From positions 1 through 50,708 of the forward strand of contig NZ_LGIA01000032.1 of NCBI RefSeq assembly GCF_001270965.1: a DNA stretch of 50,708 bases, written 5' to 3'. A program made the translations under genes and the position numbers. The notes under the pieces were generated by a model, which made no database searches, was not told the DNA's origin, and was given only the letters and a program-made list of their open reading frames with translations. How positions within the stretch are numbered: position 1 is the stretch's first letter; every line of letters begins with the position of its first letter. Source of the stretch: Sunxiuqinia dokdonensis. GTDB taxonomy: Bacteria; Bacteroidota; Bacteroidia; Bacteroidales; Prolixibacteraceae. Below are positions 18,562 to 28,852 of the stretch, in pieces.

Positions 18562-18639
18562 GATTATTCTTATTTTTTAGATTTTTCTTACAAATTTAAA
18601 TTTTTTACCATCCATTTCAAACTCATGGATGTAAAACGT

Positions 18640-21165
18640 TTATTGTTCATTTTCAGTGTTTTCTTCACTATTGTCCGGAGAAATCAAATCTTCTCCAGTC
18701 TCAGCTTCGTCAATTTCACTACTATTGTCAAAAGTAACCCGGGCTACCGACGCGATTCGGTCGTCTTCTTTCAGGTTGATTAGTCGAACCCCTTGCGCTG
18801 CTCGTCCCATGACCCGTAGCGATGAAATCGGAAGCCGAATGGTCAACCCGTTCTGCGTGATGATCATCAAATCGTTTTCATCGACCACACTCTTAATGGC
18901 AATCAGGCTACCAGTCTTTTCGGTAATGTTAATCGTTTTAACTCCCTTTCCTCCCCTGTTGGTTATGCGGTATCCTTCAATACTTGACCGTTTGCCGTAG
19001 CCTTTTTCTGAAACAACAAGAACGTCTTCTGACTCATTCTCTACACAGATCATGCCAACTACCTCATCGTTCTCATTTCCAAGCGTTATGCCACGCACCC
19101 CAGAAGCGGTCCGGCCGATTGACCGAACAATACTTTCGTGGAAACGAATAGCTTTGCCAGATTTCACAGCAATCATGATTTCCTCATTGCCATTGGTCAG
19201 GCGTGCTTCCAGCAGTTTATCACCCTCACGAATGGTAATTGCATTAACCCCATTCTGTCGTGGACGCGAATAAGCTTCCAACGAGGTCTTTTTGATCACA
19301 CCATTTTTTGTACAAAGGATGATATAGTTATTGTTGATGTATTCCGGATCATCCAGTTTTTTCACCTTGTTGTAGGCCAATACCTGGTCATCGGGTTCAA
19401 TGTTTAACAGATTCTGTATCGCTCGTCCTTTAGAGGTTCGCGTACCTTCAGGAATTTGGTAAACCTTCAGCCAGAAACATTTTCCTTTTTCGGTGAAGAG
19501 CAGCAAGGTGTTGTGCATGGTCGCGATAAACATGTGCTCCAGAAAATCTTCGTCGCGTGTTGTTCCGCCTTTCGAGCCGGTTCCTCCCCTGCCCTGTGTT
19601 TTAAACTCGGTGAGTGGCGTCCGTTTGATATAGCCCATATGCGAAATGGTAATCACCATCTCTTCATCTGCGTAAAAGTCTTCGGGATTAAATTCTTCTG
19701 CATCAGGAACGATTTCGGTTCTCCGTTCGTCTCCATATTTAGCTTTAATCTCTTGCAATTCGTCTTTAATAATCCCCATCCGAAGTTCTTCATTGGCTAA
19801 AATTTCGCGGCAGCGATCAATAAATTGCATCACCTCCGCATATTCTGAACGTAATTTATCTTGTTCGAGGCCGGTTAATTGACGCAGTCGCATTTCGACG
19901 ATAGCCCTAGACTGAATTTCTGTCAGTTCAAATTTCTCCATCAGTCGCTCCCGTGCTTCATCAGGTGTTTTTGATCCCCGAATGATGGCGATTACCTCAT
20001 CAATATTGTCGCTGGCAATAATCAAGCCCTCCAAAATGTGCGCGCGTTTTTCGGCCTGATCCAATTCGAATTGGGTACGCCGAACCACAACATCGTGACG
20101 ATGTTCAACAAAATAGCGAATGAGGTCTTTCAAATTCAGCATCTTTGGGCGACCTTTAACCAGTGCGATATTGTTGACGCTGAAGCTGTTTTGTAATTGC
20201 GTGTATTTATAAAGCTTGTTTAAAACGACATTCGAAATTTCATCTTTCTTAATGTCGATAACGATACGCATGCCATCGCGGTCAGACTCATCGTTAACAT
20301 TTGAAATTCCTTCTATTTTCTTCTCATTCACCAATTCGGCGATTTTCATGATCAATTCTGCCTTATTAACCAAGTATGGAATTTCGGTAACGATAATCTT
20401 TTCGCGTCCGTTGGGTGTCAGTTCAATATGGGCCTTGCCGCGTAAAACAACCCGTCCACGTCCTGTTTCATAAGCTTCTTCCACGCCCCGGTAGCCATAA
20501 ATGATACCGCCCGTAGGAAAATCGGGAGCTTTGATAATTGGAATAAGCTCAGCGATTTCGATATCGCGTTTATCAATGTATGCTACGATGGCATCAATGG
20601 TGTCCGACAGATTGTGGGGTGGCATATTGGTTGCCATTCCGACTGCAATACCTGATGCCCCGTTTACCAACAAGCTTGGAATCCGCGTAGGCAAAACAGT
20701 TGGCTCATTTAACGACTCATCAAAGTTTGGCTGAAAATCAACCGTGTTTTTATCCAAATCCTGCAAAATCTCTTCCGCAATCTTTGCCAGTCTGGCTTCA
20801 GTGTAACGCATGGCAGCAGGGCTGTCACCATCAATGGAACCGTAGTTTCCCTGCCCATCAACCAACGGATACCGGAGCGACCAATGCTGGGCCATACGTA
20901 CCATGGTGAAATAAACAGAAGAGTCACCATGCGGGTGGTACTTACCCAAAACTTCTCCGACGATCCTTGCCGACTTTTTGTATGAGCGGTTGGAAAAAAT
21001 CCCTAACTCATTCATTCCGTACAACACACGTCTGTGAACCGGTTTTAAGCCATCACGCACGTCGGGCAGCGCCCTCGACACAATGACAGACATCGAATAA
21101 TCGATGTAAGCAGACTTCATCTGCTCTTCAATATTTATTTTTATAATTTTTTCGCCTTCAGCCAT
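18640..21165 (-). CDS. gyrA: DNA gyrase subunit A
   Basis: 841 aa. It is the DNA-cleaving subunit of the topoisomerase that adds negative supercoils. The catalytic tyrosine is Y121 in [10 protein letters not shown]. The quinolone-determining region reads [18 protein letters not shown]82 aligns with E. coli S83, and F86 occupies the place of E. coli D87. The C-terminal pinwheel contains the GyrA box as NRGGKGV, and the tail is acidic ([20 protein letters not shown]). The start is fixed by AGGAGG five bases upstream. It is divergent from clpC and followed by a TPR gene. Confidence 0.97.
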   Translation of the reverse strand: MAEGEKIIKINIEEQMKSAYIDYSMSVIVSRALPDVRDGLKPVHRRVLYGMNELGIFSNRSYKKSARIVGEVLGKYHPHGDSSVYFTMVRMAQHWSLRYPLVDGQGNYGSIDGDSPAAMRYTEARLAKIAEEILQDLDKNTVDFQPNFDESLNEPTVLPTRIPSLLVNGASGIAVGMATNMPPHNLSDTIDAIVAYIDKRDIEIAELIPIIKAPDFPTGGIIYGYRGVEEAYETGRGRVVLRGKAHIELTPNGREKIIVTEIPYLVNKAELIMKIAELVNEKKIEGISNVNDESDRDGMRIVIDIKKDEISNVVLNKLYKYTQLQNSFSVNNIALVKGRPKMLNLKDLIRYFVEHRHDVVVRRTQFELDQAEKRAHILEGLIIASDNIDEVIAIIRGSKTPDEARERLMEKFELTEIQSRAIVEMRLRQLTGLEQDKLRSEYAEVMQFIDRCREILANEELRMGIIKDELQEIKAKYGDERRTEIVPDAEEFNPEDFYADEEMVITISHMGYIKRTPLTEFKTQGRGGTGSKGGTTRDEDFLEHMFIATMHNTLLLFTEKGKCFWLKVYQIPEGTRTSKGRAIQNLLNIEPDDQVLAYNKVKKLDDPEYINNNYIILCTKNGVIKKTSLEAYSRPRQNGVNAITIREGDKLLEARLTNGNEEIMIAVKSGKAIRFHESIVRSIGRTASGVRGITLGNENDEVVGMICVENESEDVLVVSEKGYGKRSSIEGYRITNRGGKGVKTINITEKTGSLIAIKSVVDENDLMIITQNGLTIRLPISSLRVMGRAAQGVRLINLKEDDRIASVARVTFDNSSEIDEAETGEDLISPDNSEENTENEQ

Positions 21166-21170
21166 TTAAT

Positions 21171-21176
21171 CCTCCT
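21171..21176 (-). promoter_or_regulatory. Strong Shine-Dalgarno AGGAGG of gyrA
   Basis: On the minus strand AGGAGG stands five bases before the gyrA ATG (21163-21165). It is one of only a few good Shine-Dalgarno sites in the window. Confidence 0.7.
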
Positions 21177-21211
21177 TTTAAAGAAATTTTATGTTGAAAA
21201 ATTTTGACTTA

Positions 21212-21219
21212 CAAAAATA
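21212..21219 (-). promoter_or_regulatory. Candidate gyrA promoter -7 element (Bacteroidota type)
   Basis: Minus-strand TATTTTTG matches the Bacteroidota -7 consensus TAnnTTTG and lies about 45 bases before the gyrA start. A clear -33 TTTG was not found, so support is partial. Confidence 0.35.
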
Positions 21220-21446
21220 TAAAAATACTAATAAAATCAGTCATTTTGGGCAGCTTTTAATTTCCAAAATGAAACAAGATTTTAACACCAGGCTGTTTAA
21301 AAAAGCCTGTCAATAAAGCAGAGACTCAATAAATATTGCCTATTTTTATGCTTGACTTTGTGTTTTTAGGGAAAGCCAGATTCCCAACATTTCGGAATAG
21401 TATTTGTTAGAAGGAATGAGTTACAAATTTATTAAGACAGTTTATT

Positions 21447-23969
21447 ATGGATTCTCAATTCTCACCAAGAATAAAAGACGTTTTAACCTATAGCCGCGAA
21501 GAAGCTATTAGGTTAGGAAACGAGCAGATTGGGCTTGAGCATATTTTTCTGGGAATTTTGAGAGAAGGAGAAGGAATTGCAATAGACATACTCACCAATT
21601 TGGGAGTCAATCTATCAGAAATAAAAGAAGCCATTGAACTAGCGCTTCGCACAAATAACATTATTGATCCGCAAGCTTCCGTTCAACTCTTAAAATCAGC
21701 TGAAAAAGCGCTTAAACTCGTCTATCTCGAAGCCAGAGCTTTCAACAGTCCAACCATTAATACGGGCCATTTGCTCTTGGCTATTTTAAAGGATAAAGAC
21801 AGTCAAATTTCGTCGCTTTTAAGCGAATTTCACGTGAATTACTACATTTTGAAATCGCGACTTGAAGACTACAAACAGCCGGAAGCCAAATCTGATTTTG
21901 GCGATGAAGACGACATGGATGATCCGTTTTCAAAGCAACAACCCCCATCCGGTTCTTCTTCCAAGAAAGTTGGCAGCTCCAAATCCGAAACACCGGTTTT
22001 GGATAATTTTGGCATTGACATTACGAAAGCGGCCGAGGAGAACAACCTCGATCCGATTGTTGGGCGTGAGCGGGAAATTGAGCGTTTAGCACAAATCCTT
22101 TCTCGTCGTAAGAAAAACAATCCCATCCTGATTGGTGAACCGGGCGTTGGAAAGTCGGCCATTGCTGAAGGGCTGGCCATTCGAATTATTCAGAAAAAAG
22201 TATCACGGGTTCTGTTCGACAAGCGGGTCGTTAGCCTCGATATCGCATCCATTGTAGCCGGAACGAAATACCGGGGACAATTTGAAGAGCGCATGAAAGC
22301 GATTCTGAACGAGCTGGCCAAGGTGAACAATGTCATTTTGTTTATCGACGAAATTCACACCATTGTAGGAGCCGGTGGCGCTACAGGCTCGCTCGATGCT
22401 GCCAATATGCTGAAACCAGCACTGGCCCGTGGCGATATTCAATGCATTGGTGCCACAACCCTGGATGAATACCGGCAGCAAATTGAAAAAGATGGTGCGC
22501 TGGAACGCCGTTTCCAAAAAGTGATGGTTGAACCAACTTCAGTGGATGAAACCATCGAAATTCTTCACAATATCAAAGAACGATACGAAGATCATCACAA
22601 CGTAACTTATTCGAAAGAAGCCATTGAAGCCTGCGTTAAATTGACGGCACGATATATCACTGACCGGTTTTTGCCAGACAAAGCGATTGATGCACTGGAT
22701 GAATCAGGTTCACGTGTCCATATTTCGAACATCAATGTGCCCGACCGCATTGTAAAACTTGAGGAGAAAATTGAAAGTACGCGCGAAGAGAAAATCAAAG
22801 CTGTAAAAAGCCAAAATTTTGAAGTCGCGGCAAGCTACCGGGATAAAGAAAAAAACCTGCTTCAACTCCTGGATCAGGAAAAAGAAGCCTGGGAAAAGGA
22901 ATTGATTAGCCACCGTGAGGTGGTTGAAGAAGAAAAAGTGGCAGAAGTAGTGGCCATGATGTCAGGTGTTCCGGTTCAACGCATTGCCCAGGCCGAAGGA
23001 ATTCGCCTGATGAATATGGGGGCAAAACTAAAAGGAAGCGTTGTTGGCCAAGATGATGCCATCGCAAAAATTGTAAAAGCCATCCAACGTAACCGAGCCG
23101 GATTGAAAGATCCGAACAAGCCCATCGGTTCCTTCGTTTTTCTGGGCCCTACCGGTGTCGGAAAAACCCAGTTGGCGAAGGTGCTGACCAAATATTTATT
23201 TGACAGCATTGATTCGTTGATTCGCATCGACATGAGCGAGTACATGGAGAAATTCTCAGTTTCGCGCTTGGTAGGCGCGCCTCCGGGGTATATTGGATAC
23301 GAAGAAGGTGGTCAGCTGACAGAAAAAGTTCGCCGCAAACCATACTCAGTTGTTTTGCTTGATGAGATTGAAAAAGCGCATCCCGACGTTTTCCACTTGC
23401 TGCTGCAAGTGCTTGACGAAGGACGGTTGACCGACAGCTTGGGACGAAATATTGATTTCAAGAATACCATCATCATTATGACTTCCAATATTGGATCCCG
23501 CCAGTTGACAGACTTTGGCCGCGGTGTTGGATTCTCAACACAGAAAACGCCCGAAGAAGAAAATGAACAGGCCAAATACATTGTACAAAAGGCGCTGAAA
23601 CGTGCTTTCGCACCAGAATTCTTAAATCGGATTGACGACGTCATCATGTTCAACACGTTGACGAAAGAAGACATTTTCAAGATTATCGATATCGAACTAA
23701 AAGACCTGTACGAACGGGTAGAATCGCTTAATTACAAATTGAAAATATCACGGACCGCCAAAGATTTTATCGCTGAAAAGGGCTTTGATTCGCAATATGG
23801 TGCACGCCCGTTGAAACGAGCCATTCAGAAATACCTGGAAGATGAAATGGCAGAGGTGATTATTAAGGCTTCGATTGTCGAGGGTGACACTATTTCGATT
23901 GGCTACGATAAAAAGAACGAAAAGATAAAAGTTCGGATACTCGCCACCAAAGACAAAACAGAAAAGTAA
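21447..23969 (+). CDS. clpC: ClpC-type AAA+ unfoldase
   Basis: 840 aa. Two Clp-N repeats (1-145) recruit adaptors and substrates. A low-complexity acidic linker (~146-185) follows. The first AAA module has Walker A GEPGVGKS (230-237) and Walker B VILFIDEIHT. The middle region contains the UVR-type segment AVKSQNFEVAASYRDKEKNL, which marks ClpC rather than ClpB or ClpA. The second AAA module has GPTGVGKT and VVLLDEIEKAH. The protein unfolds substrates for ClpP or acts as a disaggregase. It is divergent from gyrA and ends at a strong terminator. Confidence 0.95.
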   Translation: MDSQFSPRIKDVLTYSREEAIRLGNEQIGLEHIFLGILREGEGIAIDILTNLGVNLSEIKEAIELALRTNNIIDPQASVQLLKSAEKALKLVYLEARAFNSPTINTGHLLLAILKDKDSQISSLLSEFHVNYYILKSRLEDYKQPEAKSDFGDEDDMDDPFSKQQPPSGSSSKKVGSSKSETPVLDNFGIDITKAAEENNLDPIVGREREIERLAQILSRRKKNNPILIGEPGVGKSAIAEGLAIRIIQKKVSRVLFDKRVVSLDIASIVAGTKYRGQFEERMKAILNELAKVNNVILFIDEIHTIVGAGGATGSLDAANMLKPALARGDIQCIGATTLDEYRQQIEKDGALERRFQKVMVEPTSVDETIEILHNIKERYEDHHNVTYSKEAIEACVKLTARYITDRFLPDKAIDALDESGSRVHISNINVPDRIVKLEEKIESTREEKIKAVKSQNFEVAASYRDKEKNLLQLLDQEKEAWEKELISHREVVEEEKVAEVVAMMSGVPVQRIAQAEGIRLMNMGAKLKGSVVGQDDAIAKIVKAIQRNRAGLKDPNKPIGSFVFLGPTGVGKTQLAKVLTKYLFDSIDSLIRIDMSEYMEKFSVSRLVGAPPGYIGYEEGGQLTEKVRRKPYSVVLLDEIEKAHPDVFHLLLQVLDEGRLTDSLGRNIDFKNTIIIMTSNIGSRQLTDFGRGVGFSTQKTPEEENEQAKYIVQKALKRAFAPEFLNRIDDVIMFNTLTKEDIFKIIDIELKDLYERVESLNYKLKISRTAKDFIAEKGFDSQYGARPLKRAIQKYLEDEMAEVIIKASIVEGDTISIGYDKKNEKIKVRILATKDKTEK

Positions 23970-23999
23970 GGTAGTGAAACGAACGATTATAAGAACATT

Positions 24000-24025
24000 A
24001 AGGCCGGATATTCCGGCCTTTTTTT
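24000..24025 (+). terminator. Rho-independent terminator after clpC
   Basis: Nine-base stem (24000-24008, AAGGCCGGA) with TCCGGCCTT (24012-24020), three-base loop, then more Ts. The last bases overlap the stop of the convergent MscS gene (24024), so it may act in both directions. Confidence 0.88.
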
Positions 24026-25076
24026 ATCGCTGAATTTTTGGCTCCGACGTTTCATCAAACTTAATCCGTCCTTTGGGAAGAAACTGCGGATACTCATCCT
24101 GAACAAACCGGATTAAGGCCTCACGAACATGAACTCTCAAATCCCAGGCTTTGGGTGAATCTGATGCGCTCACCAATGCCCTTAATTCCATCGTCCGGTC
24201 ATTCAGGTCAGTCACTTGTAGGACATTGACTTTCCCATCCCATAAATCTGATTGATTCAATATTTCGGTCAATTTTTTCCGCATTTCTTCAACCGGAAAA
24301 CCATAGTCAACATGAATAAAAACGGTTCCCATAATTTCAGCCGAGGTGCGGGTCCAGTTCTGAAATGGTTTTTCAATAAAATACGTGATGGGAACAATAA
24401 GTCGGCGTTTATCCCAAATTCGAACAACAACATAAGTCAACGTAATTTCTTCAATCCACCCCCACTCTCCTTCCACAATAACCGCATCTTCGAGCCGAAT
24501 CGGTTGTGTTATTGCAATTTGGAATCCGGCCAAAATCAAGGCAATACTTCGCTGAGCAGCAAAGCCGATAATGATACCGGCAATACCGGCACTGGCCAGC
24601 AGGCTCACGCCAACTTTCCTGATTTGGGGTATGGTCATCAGGATTATACCAATGGAAATGATGACCACAATGGCAATCAGCATTCTTTCGAGAACCGAAA
24701 GTTGGGTATGAATTTTTCGCGCCTTCAGGTTATCCTTTATCGAAATGTCGTATTTCGCAAGAACAAAAACCTTGATGCCCCGAATCACATTGATACTCAA
24801 CCAAGCGATAACAATTGTGTAAATAATACCAAGTCCAATGCCGGTATCAAAAGGTAGCTCATCGGCTAGCCCTGTAGCTGGCAATAACGTGCTCCCTGCA
24901 ATTAAAACAACCAGGCAAATGAATGGAAAACTAATCAGGCGGATGATTTTAAGGCCAACGCGCTCTCCCGAATTCCTGTGGATTAACTTTCGGATCCGCC
25001 CAATAATGAGGTATGCGACAAAAATCCCAACAATGATTCCTGCGACAATGATTGCTATTTGTAAAAATAAACTCAT
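24024..25076 (-). CDS. MscS-family mechanosensitive channel
   Basis: 350 aa with four hydrophobic segments in the first ~190 residues. The pore-lining helix and gate are in SLLASAGIAGIIIGFAAQRS, with the Gly/Ala packing typical of MscS TM3. The beta domain follows (PIRLEDAVIVEGEWGWIEEI) and then the alpha/beta C-terminal cage. It opens under membrane tension to release solutes. It is longer than E. coli MscS (286 aa) by an extra N-terminal helix. The start ATG 25076 leads into the first helix. Confidence 0.9.
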   Translation of the reverse strand: MSLFLQIAIIVAGIIVGIFVAYLIIGRIRKLIHRNSGERVGLKIIRLISFPFICLVVLIAGSTLLPATGLADELPFDTGIGLGIIYTIVIAWLSINVIRGIKVFVLAKYDISIKDNLKARKIHTQLSVLERMLIAIVVIISIGIILMTIPQIRKVGVSLLASAGIAGIIIGFAAQRSIALILAGFQIAITQPIRLEDAVIVEGEWGWIEEITLTYVVVRIWDKRRLIVPITYFIEKPFQNWTRTSAEIMGTVFIHVDYGFPVEEMRKKLTEILNQSDLWDGKVNVLQVTDLNDRTMELRALVSASDSPKAWDLRVHVREALIRFVQDEYPQFLPKGRIKFDETSEPKIQR

Positions 25077-25108
25077 GAGAAATTGTTTATGATAAAATAC
25101 CCGTAACT

Positions 25109-25135
25109 TTTTTCTTCAGGCGATATGAAGAAAAA
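25109..25135. repeat. 10-base inverted repeat between MscS and phosphatase genes
   Basis: TTTTTCTTCA (25109-25118) and TGAAGAAAAA (25126-25135) with a seven-base spacer form a perfect but AU-rich stem. Both flanking genes are on the minus strand. It could weakly terminate the phosphatase transcript, but no T run follows on that strand. Confidence 0.35.
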
Positions 25136-25220
25136 TGACCAGCATCAACATACTCCAAGGCACCCGGCTCGAGCTGTATTTTTCAGAGTAACAATTAACC
25201 GGCTGACGCGTTCATTCACA

Positions 25221-27116
25221 TTACTGGTATTTCCCAAGAAACTGAAGCGCCATCAGGCTAATGTCATCAGCCTGTGCCGTTTCTCCTTTAAAACTCATCA
25301 ACTCATCCATCAATTGCTCGACCAAGGCTTTTGGCTCCGGGTTTTCGGCCGTCTCCATAAATTTAGCCAATTTCTCCATTCCGAACATTTCGCCATATGG
25401 ATTTTTACAATCGGTAACACCATCGGTGTACAAAAACAAAACATCGCCTTTTGACAATACTAAGGTATGCGACTTATAGCTTTTGCTTGAATAAAGTCCG
25501 ATTGGTAAGCCATGAGTCTGCTCAAGTTGCATCATCCCTTTGTCCTTTCTTAAAACAAATGGATAATTATGGGCGGCATTGCAGTAATCCAAAATACCTG
25601 TTTTCACATCCAGGATTCCCAGAAACAAGGTCAAGAAATGCTGGTTCGAATTTTCTTTGCTCAATGCCTTATTTACCACATCCACAATGTTTCGGGCTGA
25701 TAATTCGGTCGATTTGCTTTTGATCATGGTATTGGCTACCGCCATAAAAAGCGCTGCTGGAATACCTTTCCCGGAAACATCGCCCATGGTGAAAAGCAAG
25801 TGTTTTTCATCGATAAAAAAGAAATCGTACAAGTCGCCGCCAATGCTTTCCGCAGGATGAAGGACGGCATAAAGGTCGATTTCTTTGCGCGTTTCCAAAA
25901 AGCTGTAGTCCTGCGGAATAATCGTTCGCTGAATTTCCTTGGCCGATTTCAGGTCCTTTTCGTATTTGCGTTTGTCTTTCCTCACCTGGTTTTGTTCGGC
26001 CAGGTAGGTGCTGTATTGAAGCTGTAATTCGTTTAGGCTCTCGCTCAACAATTCAATTTCATTTTTCTTTCCTCTTCTGCCCCTTTCGCCAAAACTAAAC
26101 CGCTGGATTGAGCGAACGATCTGTCTGAGAGGTGTAAACAGCTTATTAAAAATCAATACCACAACCAACAAGATCAGCACAAAACCCAATAATGCGACCA
26201 ATAAAATTTTGCGAAATACGATATCCAGATCATCAAATAATTCCTTGGTTGGAATGACAATAACAACCCGCCAGTTGGTATAGGGTATGGGAGAAAAATA
26301 AAACCAACTCTTTTCAAAATCAAGAAGTTCAGGGAAGGCAAAACCAGAGCCCGTTTTTCCATTTTCGAGGATTTGCCGGTAGTATTCGCGATCGCCGTTG
26401 AATATTTGAGAAGAGGTTTCAAACAGGTTTCTTTTCATCACCCAGTCGGGCTGCGGATGAGTTAAGTAGAATCCGTCGGCTGAGGCGACAAACGCAAAAC
26501 CACTAGTCCCAACTTGAATATCATCAATGGCTTGATTGAGGAACTTGAGATTAATGTCTCCGGCAACAACGCCTACGGGCTCGCCCAACTCATTAAACAC
26601 GGACCGAAAATACGAAATCATCAGCGTCGTCGAATCCATCGGGCAGTAAAACGGATCAGACCAAACACCTGCTTTTTCCACTGTGGCCAGTTCCACCAAC
26701 TCAGGATATCTGAAAACCGAACAAAATTCAGAATCCACTTTGTCCACCAATTGTCCATCTTTGTTCCAATAGGACGATAAAGTGAGCGTATCGGAATTTT
26801 CAAACAATTGCGCGTGCAATCCACTGAGCACGGGATTGGTTTTCACAACCTGGTGAAGAAACGCATGAAGGTCGTTATGTGACTGATAGTACAGCGCCTG
26901 GTTGGAAACATTTCGCGTAACTTCCTGTGCATTAACGACATTTGCGGTAATTTCGTTAATAATCAAACTTGATTGATGAATAGCACCTTCCTCAATCTTT
27001 TCCATGATAATTTCCCTGCTGTGTTTGTAGTTGATAAACACGATCATGGAAATGACGACGACAACAGCCGTTAGCACGTAAAATCCTAACTGAAAAGCAA
27101 TACTTCGTTTATACAT
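25221..27116 (-). CDS. Membrane sensor with SpoIIE-type PP2C phosphatase domain
   Basis: 631 aa. A transmembrane helix (~8-30), an extracytoplasmic sensor domain of the Cache type (~35-290, with GVVAGDINLKFLN and GTSGFAFVASADGFYLTHPQ), a second helix, a HAMP-like region (~325-375) and a short coiled coil precede the catalytic domain. The latter has the PP2C metal motifs ESIGGDLYDFF, GDVSGKGIPAALFMA, LFLYTDGVTDC and AQADDISLMAL. Such proteins dephosphorylate anti-sigma-factor antagonists, linking an external signal to transcription; no partner gene is adjacent. The frame extends to 27146, but ATG 27116 (MYKRSIAFQLGFYV) places the helix normally. Confidence 0.9.
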   Translation of the reverse strand: MYKRSIAFQLGFYVLTAVVVVISMIVFINYKHSREIIMEKIEEGAIHQSSLIINEITANVVNAQEVTRNVSNQALYYQSHNDLHAFLHQVVKTNPVLSGLHAQLFENSDTLTLSSYWNKDGQLVDKVDSEFCSVFRYPELVELATVEKAGVWSDPFYCPMDSTTLMISYFRSVFNELGEPVGVVAGDINLKFLNQAIDDIQVGTSGFAFVASADGFYLTHPQPDWVMKRNLFETSSQIFNGDREYYRQILENGKTGSGFAFPELLDFEKSWFYFSPIPYTNWRVVIVIPTKELFDDLDIVFRKILLVALLGFVLILLVVVLIFNKLFTPLRQIVRSIQRFSFGERGRRGKKNEIELLSESLNELQLQYSTYLAEQNQVRKDKRKYEKDLKSAKEIQRTIIPQDYSFLETRKEIDLYAVLHPAESIGGDLYDFFFIDEKHLLFTMGDVSGKGIPAALFMAVANTMIKSKSTELSARNIVDVVNKALSKENSNQHFLTLFLGILDVKTGILDYCNAAHNYPFVLRKDKGMMQLEQTHGLPIGLYSSKSYKSHTLVLSKGDVLFLYTDGVTDCKNPYGEMFGMEKLAKFMETAENPEPKALVEQLMDELMSFKGETAQADDISLMALQFLGKYQ

Positions 27117-27177
27117 GAATTTGGCACAACACAATGAAGCACACAAGTTATGAAAAATCGAATTGAAAGAAAAGACC

Positions 27178-28037
27178 TTATTTGAGTTTATTCAGCCATT
27201 GCCGCGTTCCTTTGAACGAACAGGTTTTGGACGCAAAATCGGCGGCTTTTTGAAGTGCATCCCGAAAAGAATTTTTAGTTAATACATGATAGCAGAACGC
27301 TCCATGAAAGAAATCACCTGCACCAAGGGTGTCGATGGTTTCAACCTTTGGAACAGGCAGAAAATCAATCTGATTGTAAGTCTTCACCAAAATTGGATTT
27401 GCTCCCCGGGTGATGGCCTGATGGGCAATTGAAAATTGATCAAGAAACGCAAAAACAGCTTCGGAAGTTCGGCAATCGGGCGGATAGAAATCATTGGAGC
27501 AAATGGCACATCAACAAATGGCAGCAGCTCTGGCAGATGTGGCTTCCAGCTGCCTCCGTCAAAAACAACGGGGATTTGCCGACTCTTTGCTTCTTTGGCA
27601 AGCCTGCCCGCCACTTCAGGATAAAAGCCATCCAGCATTAACAACTCAGGCCGGTGCTCATCAAAAAGCTTTTTTTCGTCGAACGAAACAGCCAATTTGC
27701 GGGGATTGTGGGTGAAAATTGTCCGTTGCCCGCCCGACGAAGTGATCACAGTGGCCAGGACGGGCTGCACTTGCTGGTCTTTCAATAAATCCAGACAGCT
27801 TACCCCGGTGGAACGAAAATCATCGATAAACAGGGAACGAAAAGGACTTTCACCGATGGCTGCCAAGAGGTTGGCTTCCCCATTCAATGCCGCATAAGCA
27901 ACCGCCGCGTTGGTTGCCGGACCTCCAACAAAAAACTCCGGAGGATCGGTTTTCACTTTCACATTTGCCTCAGGAAATTCATCTGAGTAATATTGAATGT
28001 CCAGTGTCGTCAATCCGAAAAATAAGGCTCGTTTCAT
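27178..28037 (-). pseudogene. PfkB/ribokinase-family sugar kinase with a -1 frameshift
   Basis: Two frames together give one complete kinase of about 286 aa. The N-terminal part (28037 to ~27507) starts MKRALFFGLTTLDIQYYS and has the PfkB glycine motif FFVGGPATNAAVAYAA. The reading frame must then change near 27506-27509 (GATGTGCC on the minus strand) and continues AICSNDFYPPDCRTSEAVFA to the catalytic signature IDTLGAGDFFHGAF. Total length 860 bases is one short of a multiple of three, so one base is missing. Without the shift, the product would end early and lack the active-site base. It could be a recent mutation or a sequencing error in the assembly. It is separated from fabG by a terminator. 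Confidence 0.85.
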
Positions 28038-28046
28038 AAAAATGTG

Positions 28047-28083
28047 GAAAAAAGAAAGCCGCCACCTGAATTCGATGACGGCT
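28047..28083 (-). terminator. Terminator after fabG (minus strand)
   Basis: Eight-pair stem: 28076-28083 with 28057-28064 (minus: AGCCGTCA with TGGCGGCT, one T-G pair), 11-base loop, then TTCTTTTTT. It separates fabG from the sugar kinase. Confidence 0.75.
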
Positions 28084-28105
28084 CATGATTATCTTTTCAA
28101 TCCAA

Positions 28106-28852
28106 TCAGGTATTCATGGCACCGCAAACATTAATCACCTGTCCGCTCACATAGCTCGATAAATCAGAAGCCAGGAATAGCGCCGTTTTAGCAACTTCGT
28201 CGGGCGTACCGCCACGTTTCATCGGAATATTGGCTTCCCAGGCCTTGCGTGCATCTTCCGGAATTTTGGCGGTCATTTCAGTGATGATGAATCCCGGCGC
28301 AATGGCATTGCTGCGAACGCCCCGTGAACCGAGCTCTTTGGCAATCGACTTGGTAAATCCAATGATCCCTGCTTTTGAAGCTGAATAGTTCGACTGCCCT
28401 GCATTTCCGCTAACACCAACCACCGAGCTCAGGTTAACGATGGAGCCGGAGCGTTGTTTCAGCATGGTTTTCTGAGCCGCTTTGGTAAAGTTAAAAACCG
28501 ACTTCAGATTGACATTAATCACGGCATCCCACTGGTCTTCCGTCATACGCATCAGTAAGGTATCTTTGGTAATTCCGGCGTTATTCACCAAAACATCGAT
28601 TTGCCCGAATTCGTTGGCAATTTCTCCAACTACCTTTTCAGTATCCGCATAGTCGGCGGCATTCGAAGCGTAACCTTTGGCTTTTACACCCAATGCTGCG
28701 ATTTCCGCTTCGGTGGCCTTCATATTTTCATCTTCAAAAAGATCGGTGAAAGCGATATTGCATCCCTCTTCGGCAAATTTAATGGCAATTGCTTTTCCAA
28801 TGCCTCTTGATGCACCGGTAACGATAGCCGTTTTTCCTTCAAGAAGTTTCAT
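28106..28852 (-). CDS. fabG: 3-oxoacyl-[ACP] reductase
   Basis: 248 aa short-chain dehydrogenase that reduces 3-oxoacyl-ACP with NADPH in fatty-acid elongation. Motifs: the cofactor loop VTGASRGIGKA, VNNAGITKDTLLMRM, the catalytic serine in NLSSVVGVSGN, YSASKAG (YxxxK), and the C-terminal SYVSGQVINVCGAMNT. The frame is open to 29050 without ATG-like family similarity in the extra 66 residues; ATG 28852 (MKLLEGKTAIVTGAS) gives the standard start. Other fatty-acid genes are not adjacent. Confidence 0.92.
   Translation of the reverse strand: MKLLEGKTAIVTGASRGIGKAIAIKFAEEGCNIAFTDLFEDENMKATEAEIAALGVKAKGYASNAADYADTEKVVGEIANEFGQIDVLVNNAGITKDTLLMRMTEDQWDAVINVNLKSVFNFTKAAQKTMLKQRSGSIVNLSSVVGVSGNAGQSNYSASKAGIIGFTKSIAKELGSRGVRSNAIAPGFIITEMTAKIPEDARKAWEANIPMKRGGTPDEVAKTALFLASDLSSYVSGQVINVCGAMNT

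Noticed and set aside
24252-24857. 201-aa plus-strand ORF
   Set aside because: Lies wholly opposite the MscS gene; polar, low-complexity reading with no motif, so a shadow ORF.
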